Positions 61,026-64,000 of a stretch of DNA of 64,000 nucleotides are shown here, one piece after another; the first letter of the stretch is position 1; each line of letters begins with the position of its first letter. Position numbers and translations under genes: made by a program. The notes beneath the pieces were generated by a model that was not told where the DNA came from, made no database searches, and was given only the letters and a program-made list of their open reading frames with translations. The DNA comes from Paenibacillus polygoni (GTDB lineage: Bacteria; Bacillota; Bacilli; Paenibacillales; Paenibacillaceae), in assembly GCF_030263935.1 (NCBI RefSeq), contig NZ_CP127162.1, positions 3,357,501 through 3,421,500 of the forward strand. The letters are read 5' to 3'.

Positions 61026-62255
61026 TTATTTAAATTTACTTAATTTATCACCGAAAAGGTCGCCCAGTGTAACGCTGAGTCCTTCGTTGCTCAAAGAAAC
61101 GTTAGGGTTGTTAACCACTTCACGTGGAGCATTTGATTTTCTGGATTTTTCAGCACGCGGCGCTGCATCAGCAGGAGCTTCTTCTGTTTCTTTGATGCTC
61201 AGGCTTGCACGTTGCTCAGCAGGGTTCAGTTCCAGAACTTTCACTTGAACTTCTTGTCCTTCTTTCAGAACTTCATGCGGAGTACCGATGTGTTTGTGAG
61301 AAATCTGGGAAATATGAACCAAACCTTCTACACCTGGTGCGATTTCTACGAAAGCACCAAACTGAACCAGACGTTTTACAGTACCTGTTACGATATCGCC
61401 TGTTTTGAACTGATCTGCAGCCGTTTCCCAAGGACCTGGTTGTGCTGCTTTGATACTGAGGCTGATTTTACCTTTTTCAGGGTCAACTTTCAGTACTTTC
61501 ACATTCACTTTTTCGCCTTCGGAAAGAACGTCAGCTGGTTTATCCACATGGCTCCAAGCAATCTCGGATACGTGAACAAGACCGTCAACGCCGCCTACAT
61601 CTACGAAAGCTCCAAATTGAGTCAGGCGCTGTACAGTACCTTCAATTTGTTGTCCTTCAGTAAGTTCAGCAATCACTTTTTGTTTGTTAACTTCGTGTTC
61701 TGCATCTAGAACATCTTTTTGGGAAAGGATTACTTTGTTAGCTTCACGATCAAGTTCTTTTACTACAACGCGAAGTGTTTTTCCTTTGTAATCACTGAAA
61801 TCTTCCACAAAATGACGCTCAACCATAGAAGCAGGGATGAATCCGCGTACGCCAACGTCAGCAACTACGCCGCCTTTAACGACATCGGATACAACAACTT
61901 CAAATACTTCACCAGACTCTTGTTTTTTAGCAAGATCTTCCCAAGCATTTTCGCTATCGATTGCACGTTTGGAAAGAACGAGTTTTTCTTTCTCGTCATC
62001 GATGCTGACTACTTTGCATTCCACTTCTTGGCCAACTTCTACTGCTTCGCTGATATTATCCACTTGTACAGAGGAAAGTTCGCGAACTGGAATCACACCG
62101 TCATATTTATATCCAATACTTACATAAGCTTGGTTATCTTCCAATTTGACAATGGTTCCTTTTACAGTATCGCCTTTTTTTAATGATACGAATGAATCCA
62201 ATTCATCTTGGGTTGCTGCTTCTGTTACTTCTTGATTTTTAGTTTCTTCCGACAT
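61026..62255 (-). CDS. rpsA: Ribosomal protein S1-like protein with four S1 domains
   Basis: 409 residues from ATG 62255. Four S1 RNA-binding domains are visible. They start near KGDTVKGTIVKLEDNQAYVSIG, SGEVFEVVVSDVVKGG, EGQQIEGTVQRLTQFGAFVDVG and TGDIVTGTVKRLVQFGAFVEI. A charged tail rich in Ala, Glu and Arg follows. Low-GC Gram-positives carry a four-domain S1 homolog (B. subtilis YpfD) rather than the six-domain E. coli form, so its role in translation initiation is likely weaker. GGAGGG lies 8 nt upstream. It sits between plsC and der as in B. subtilis. Confidence 0.93.
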   Translation of the reverse strand: MSEETKNQEVTEAATQDELDSFVSLKKGDTVKGTIVKLEDNQAYVSIGYKYDGVIPVRELSSVQVDNISEAVEVGQEVECKVVSIDDEKEKLVLSKRAIDSENAWEDLAKKQESGEVFEVVVSDVVKGGVVADVGVRGFIPASMVERHFVEDFSDYKGKTLRVVVKELDREANKVILSQKDVLDAEHEVNKQKVIAELTEGQQIEGTVQRLTQFGAFVDVGGVDGLVHVSEIAWSHVDKPADVLSEGEKVNVKVLKVDPEKGKISLSIKAAQPGPWETAADQFKTGDIVTGTVKRLVQFGAFVEIAPGVEGLVHISQISHKHIGTPHEVLKEGQEVQVKVLELNPAEQRASLSIKETEEAPADAAPRAEKSRKSNAPREVVNNPNVSLSNEGLSVTLGDLFGDKLSKFK

Positions 62256-62372
62256 AATCAATACCCTCCTCAATTCAAAAACCCCATTTATTTAAACCTG
62301 CCGTAGCAGAGTTCAAAACATAACCTGGTAATGCTTAGCTTACCATAAAATATGATGTGTCATTCATTGGCT

Positions 62373-62963
62373 TTACGGCTTCGATGGTACACCCGTTTTC
62401 GCCATTTCATCAATTTTAGACATAATTTTTTCCGTTGCCCGTTCAAGTGACTCTCCTGTAGGATCATCTCTGAACTCATCTAGATCAACGGGTTCACCGT
62501 AAACAATTTTCATTTTTCTGAAAGGTTTGTATTCACCGATTACAGCAGCAGGTACTACAGCAGCTCCGCTTCGCAGTGCGAAACTAGCAGCTCCCTTTTT
62601 TCCCATACCGCCATCATTATGCCGACTGCCTTGCGGGAAAATCCCCAAGACTTCTCCACCCCGAAGGATGTTAAGCGCTGTTTTAATGGAATCCTTACTC
62701 ACACCGCCCCGTTTCACAGGGAATGCTCCGAGTTCTTTCAAGATCGGACCGAGTACCGGAACTTCAAACAATTCACTTTTTGCCATAAATCGGATCTTGC
62801 GGTGAATCTTAATTCCAAGAGTTGGCGGGTCAAAGTTACTAATGTGATTACAACACAATACCACGCCGCCTTCGCGGGGAATATTCTCTCTCCCGGTGGC
62901 CTCTAAACGAAATAGAACAGTGTAAATTACGTTTAACAGAAACCGACCAATTGAATAAATCAT
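62373..62963 (-). CDS. plsC: 1-acyl-sn-glycerol-3-phosphate acyltransferase
   Basis: Second acylation in phospholipid synthesis. The 196-residue protein has a hydrophobic N-terminus, the catalytic CNHISNFDPPTLG motif (HxxxxD), IRFMAKSELFEVPVLGP, the acyl-acceptor FPQGSRHNDG segment, and the late VVPAAVIGEY. It overlaps cmk by 4 bp (ATGA). Standard length. Confidence 0.95.
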   Translation of the reverse strand: MIYSIGRFLLNVIYTVLFRLEATGRENIPREGGVVLCCNHISNFDPPTLGIKIHRKIRFMAKSELFEVPVLGPILKELGAFPVKRGGVSKDSIKTALNILRGGEVLGIFPQGSRHNDGGMGKKGAASFALRSGAAVVPAAVIGEYKPFRKMKIVYGEPVDLDEFRDDPTGESLERATEKIMSKIDEMAKTGVPSKP

Positions 62964-63664
62964 AATCCAACCTCTCCCCTGACTTCCATACAGCGCGTTA
63001 CAATGTGTTCAACAACCTCATCAATACTCATTGATGTGGTATCAAGAACGAAGGCATCTTCTGCTTGACGCAGCGGCGAAACTTCACGTTCCTGATCCAG
63101 CTTGTCCCGAGCCGCAATCTCTCTCTCGAGCTGGTCAAGTGTTACCTCTTCCGTCTTATCGAGTTCCTTGAACCTACGAAGTGCACGTTCCCTAACGCTT
63201 GCGGTCATAAAAATTTTCACTTCTGCATCGGGTAAAACCGTCGTTCCGATGTCCCTTCCATCCATAACAACGCCCTTGCGAAGTGCCATTTTTCTCTGCA
63301 TCTCAACAAGGTGATGACGCAAATCTTCGATTTGCGAATATAAGGATACAACTCCAGTAACTTCTCTCGAACGGATCGGCCCTGATACTTCTTCCCCATT
63401 AAGGAATACCTTCTGCCCGCCTTCCGCTGGTATAAGTTCAATATCCAGTTTTCTAACGTGTGCAAGTACGGTATCTACCTCTTCTGGTTTAATCTCATGG
63501 CGAAGCATATAATAGGTTACAGCACGATACATAGCGCCTGTATCCACGTACACATAAGACAGTTTGCTCGCCACGCGTCTAGCAACGGTACTTTTCCCAG
63601 CTCCTGCGGGACCGTCAATAGCCACGTTCAGTTTCCCGTTCTCTGCTGTATTCTGGCTTGTCAA
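62960..63664 (-). CDS. cmk: Cytidylate kinase
   Basis: Phosphorylates CMP and dCMP. About 234 residues from TTG 63664. It has the P-loop VAIDGPAGAGKSTVARRVA and the YVDTGAMYRAVTYY substrate region. MDGRDIGTTVLPDAEVKIFMTASV and the lid segment with RAxRRFKELD are present. I chose TTG 63664 because AGGAGG lies 9 nt upstream. A TTG six codons earlier overlaps that Shine-Dalgarno sequence. It is followed by plsC and the S1 gene as in B. subtilis. Confidence 0.95.
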   Translation of the reverse strand: MTSQNTAENGKLNVAIDGPAGAGKSTVARRVASKLSYVYVDTGAMYRAVTYYMLRHEIKPEEVDTVLAHVRKLDIELIPAEGGQKVFLNGEEVSGPIRSREVTGVVSLYSQIEDLRHHLVEMQRKMALRKGVVMDGRDIGTTVLPDAEVKIFMTASVRERALRRFKELDKTEEVTLDQLEREIAARDKLDQEREVSPLRQAEDAFVLDTTSMSIDEVVEHIVTRCMEVRGEVGL

Positions 63665-63694
63665 CGGGGCATTCCTCCTCAAACTTAAGCCTCA

Positions 63695-63717
63695 AGAAAA
63701 AAGCAGGCATTGCCTGC
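63695..63717 (-). terminator. Intrinsic terminator upstream of cmk
   Basis: Minus strand: GCAGGC, AAT loop, GCCTGC, then TTTTTTC. It ends the transcript of the small upstream gene. Confidence 0.82.
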
Positions 63718-63761
63718 GACGAGAAAATTATACCACACAACCAACAGTGATGCAAAAATGG

Positions 63762-63995
63762 TCACTCTTTATTCAGTATATTGGGTAGTTGGAATGAAGC
63801 AGGCAAGGGGGTTCCCTCAAGCCGAAATACTGCTGACATATAGGGTGCTGTGAATCTATTATGCAGCAAAATTTGAAAAACGATCAGTAACAGAAGAAGA
63901 CAGAGCAGCAGTGTCTTTAACTTACGCTCAACCTGCGTACTGAATTTGATAAATAAAGCTTCATAGCTGCGGGCTTCTTCACCAGGCTGCTTCAT
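63762..63995 (-). CDS. ypfB: Small membrane protein, YpfB-like (DUF5359)
   Basis: A 77-residue protein. A charged N-terminus (MKQPGEEARSYEALFIKFSTQVERKLKT) precedes one hydrophobic helix (LLLCLLLLLIVFQILL) and a polar tail with HNRFTAPYMSAVFRLEG. B. subtilis ypfB (DUF5359), a similar small one-helix protein, lies just upstream of cmk. The start ATG at 63995 is 5 bp from the window end, so its ribosome-binding site cannot be checked. Function unknown. Confidence 0.6.
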   Translation of the reverse strand: MKQPGEEARSYEALFIKFSTQVERKLKTLLLCLLLLLIVFQILLHNRFTAPYMSAVFRLEGTPLPASFQLPNILNKE

Positions 63996-64000
63996 TCTCA

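Noticed and set aside
1-64000. CRISPR array, tRNA or rRNA genes, prophage
   Set aside because: No regularly spaced repeats, cloverleaf-like sequences or phage-type gene clusters were seen, but tRNA detection by eye is imperfect.

Overview
The window looks like a chromosomal stretch of a spore-forming member of the Firmicutes, most likely Paenibacillus or a close relative. The evidence is gene content and order. It follows the Bacillus subtilis core blocks ypjABCD-dapB-mgsA-bshA-cca-birA-panBCD-dinG-tseB-asnS-dnaD, qcrABC-ypiF, hbs-mtrB-hepS-menG-hepT-ndk-cheR-aroC-aroB-aroH-trpEDCFBA-hisC-tyrA, and spoIVA-yphF-yphE-gpsA-der-rpsA-like-plsC-cmk-ypfB. The differences are Paenibacillus-like: mqnA/ubiX/ubiA sit inside the menaquinone block, and rex, a deaminase gene and an FtsH-like gene have been added. 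Nearly everything is on the minus strand, so the blocks are read from high to low coordinates. The only convincing plus-strand gene is the YitT-family gene at 22.6-23.5 kb. No rRNA, tRNA, CRISPR array or phage was seen. There is one intact IS30-family element.

Layout. 0-1.2 kb: an ECF sigma/anti-sigma pair followed by a partial membrane protein gene. 1.3-14 kb: dnaD, asnS, ackA, a 3-hydroxyacyl-CoA dehydrogenase gene, a short FtsH-like protease with a membrane partner, a TseB-like protein, an amidohydrolase, rex, dinG and a TPR protein. 14-22.5 kb: panD-panC-panB behind a structured leader with a terminator, then birA, cca, bshA, mgsA, dapB, a TPR protein and a MazG-like protein. bshB1, which normally lies between mgsA and bshA, is missing. 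22.6-28.2 kb: ypjC, ypjB, ypjA, the cytochrome bc genes qcrC-qcrB-qcrA, ypiF and a small IDEAL-domain protein. 28.3-31.3 kb: an unknown protein, a histidine phosphatase and a second ECF sigma/anti-sigma pair. 31.3-32.3 kb: a gene-poor AT-rich kilobase. 32.3-45.6 kb: the aromatic supraoperon. 45.6-52 kb: menaquinone side-chain and nucleus genes (futalosine-type), mtrB and HU. 52.3-64 kb: spoIVA, the IS30 element, then lipid, GTPase, S1-domain and cytidylate kinase genes.

The strongest regulatory story is tryptophan. A strong sigma-A-type promoter precedes aroC. A second promoter lies just past aroH and is followed at once by 11-12 GAG/UAG triplets at mostly 5-nt periodicity, which is a TRAP-type RNA-binding site. 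The TRAP gene itself (mtrB) lies 10 kb upstream. In B. subtilis the terminator abuts the triplets, but here about 310 nt separate them. That spacer holds a short ORF whose ribosome-binding position coincides with the last triplets, a large hairpin, and sequences that could compete with the terminator. Other points of interest are an ECF sigma gene whose only well-placed start is ATT, a cheR start that fits an A6 slippage or indel, a DinG with both nuclease and four-cysteine elements, and good sigma-E and sigma-K promoter matches upstream of spoIVA and the spoVIF-like gene.
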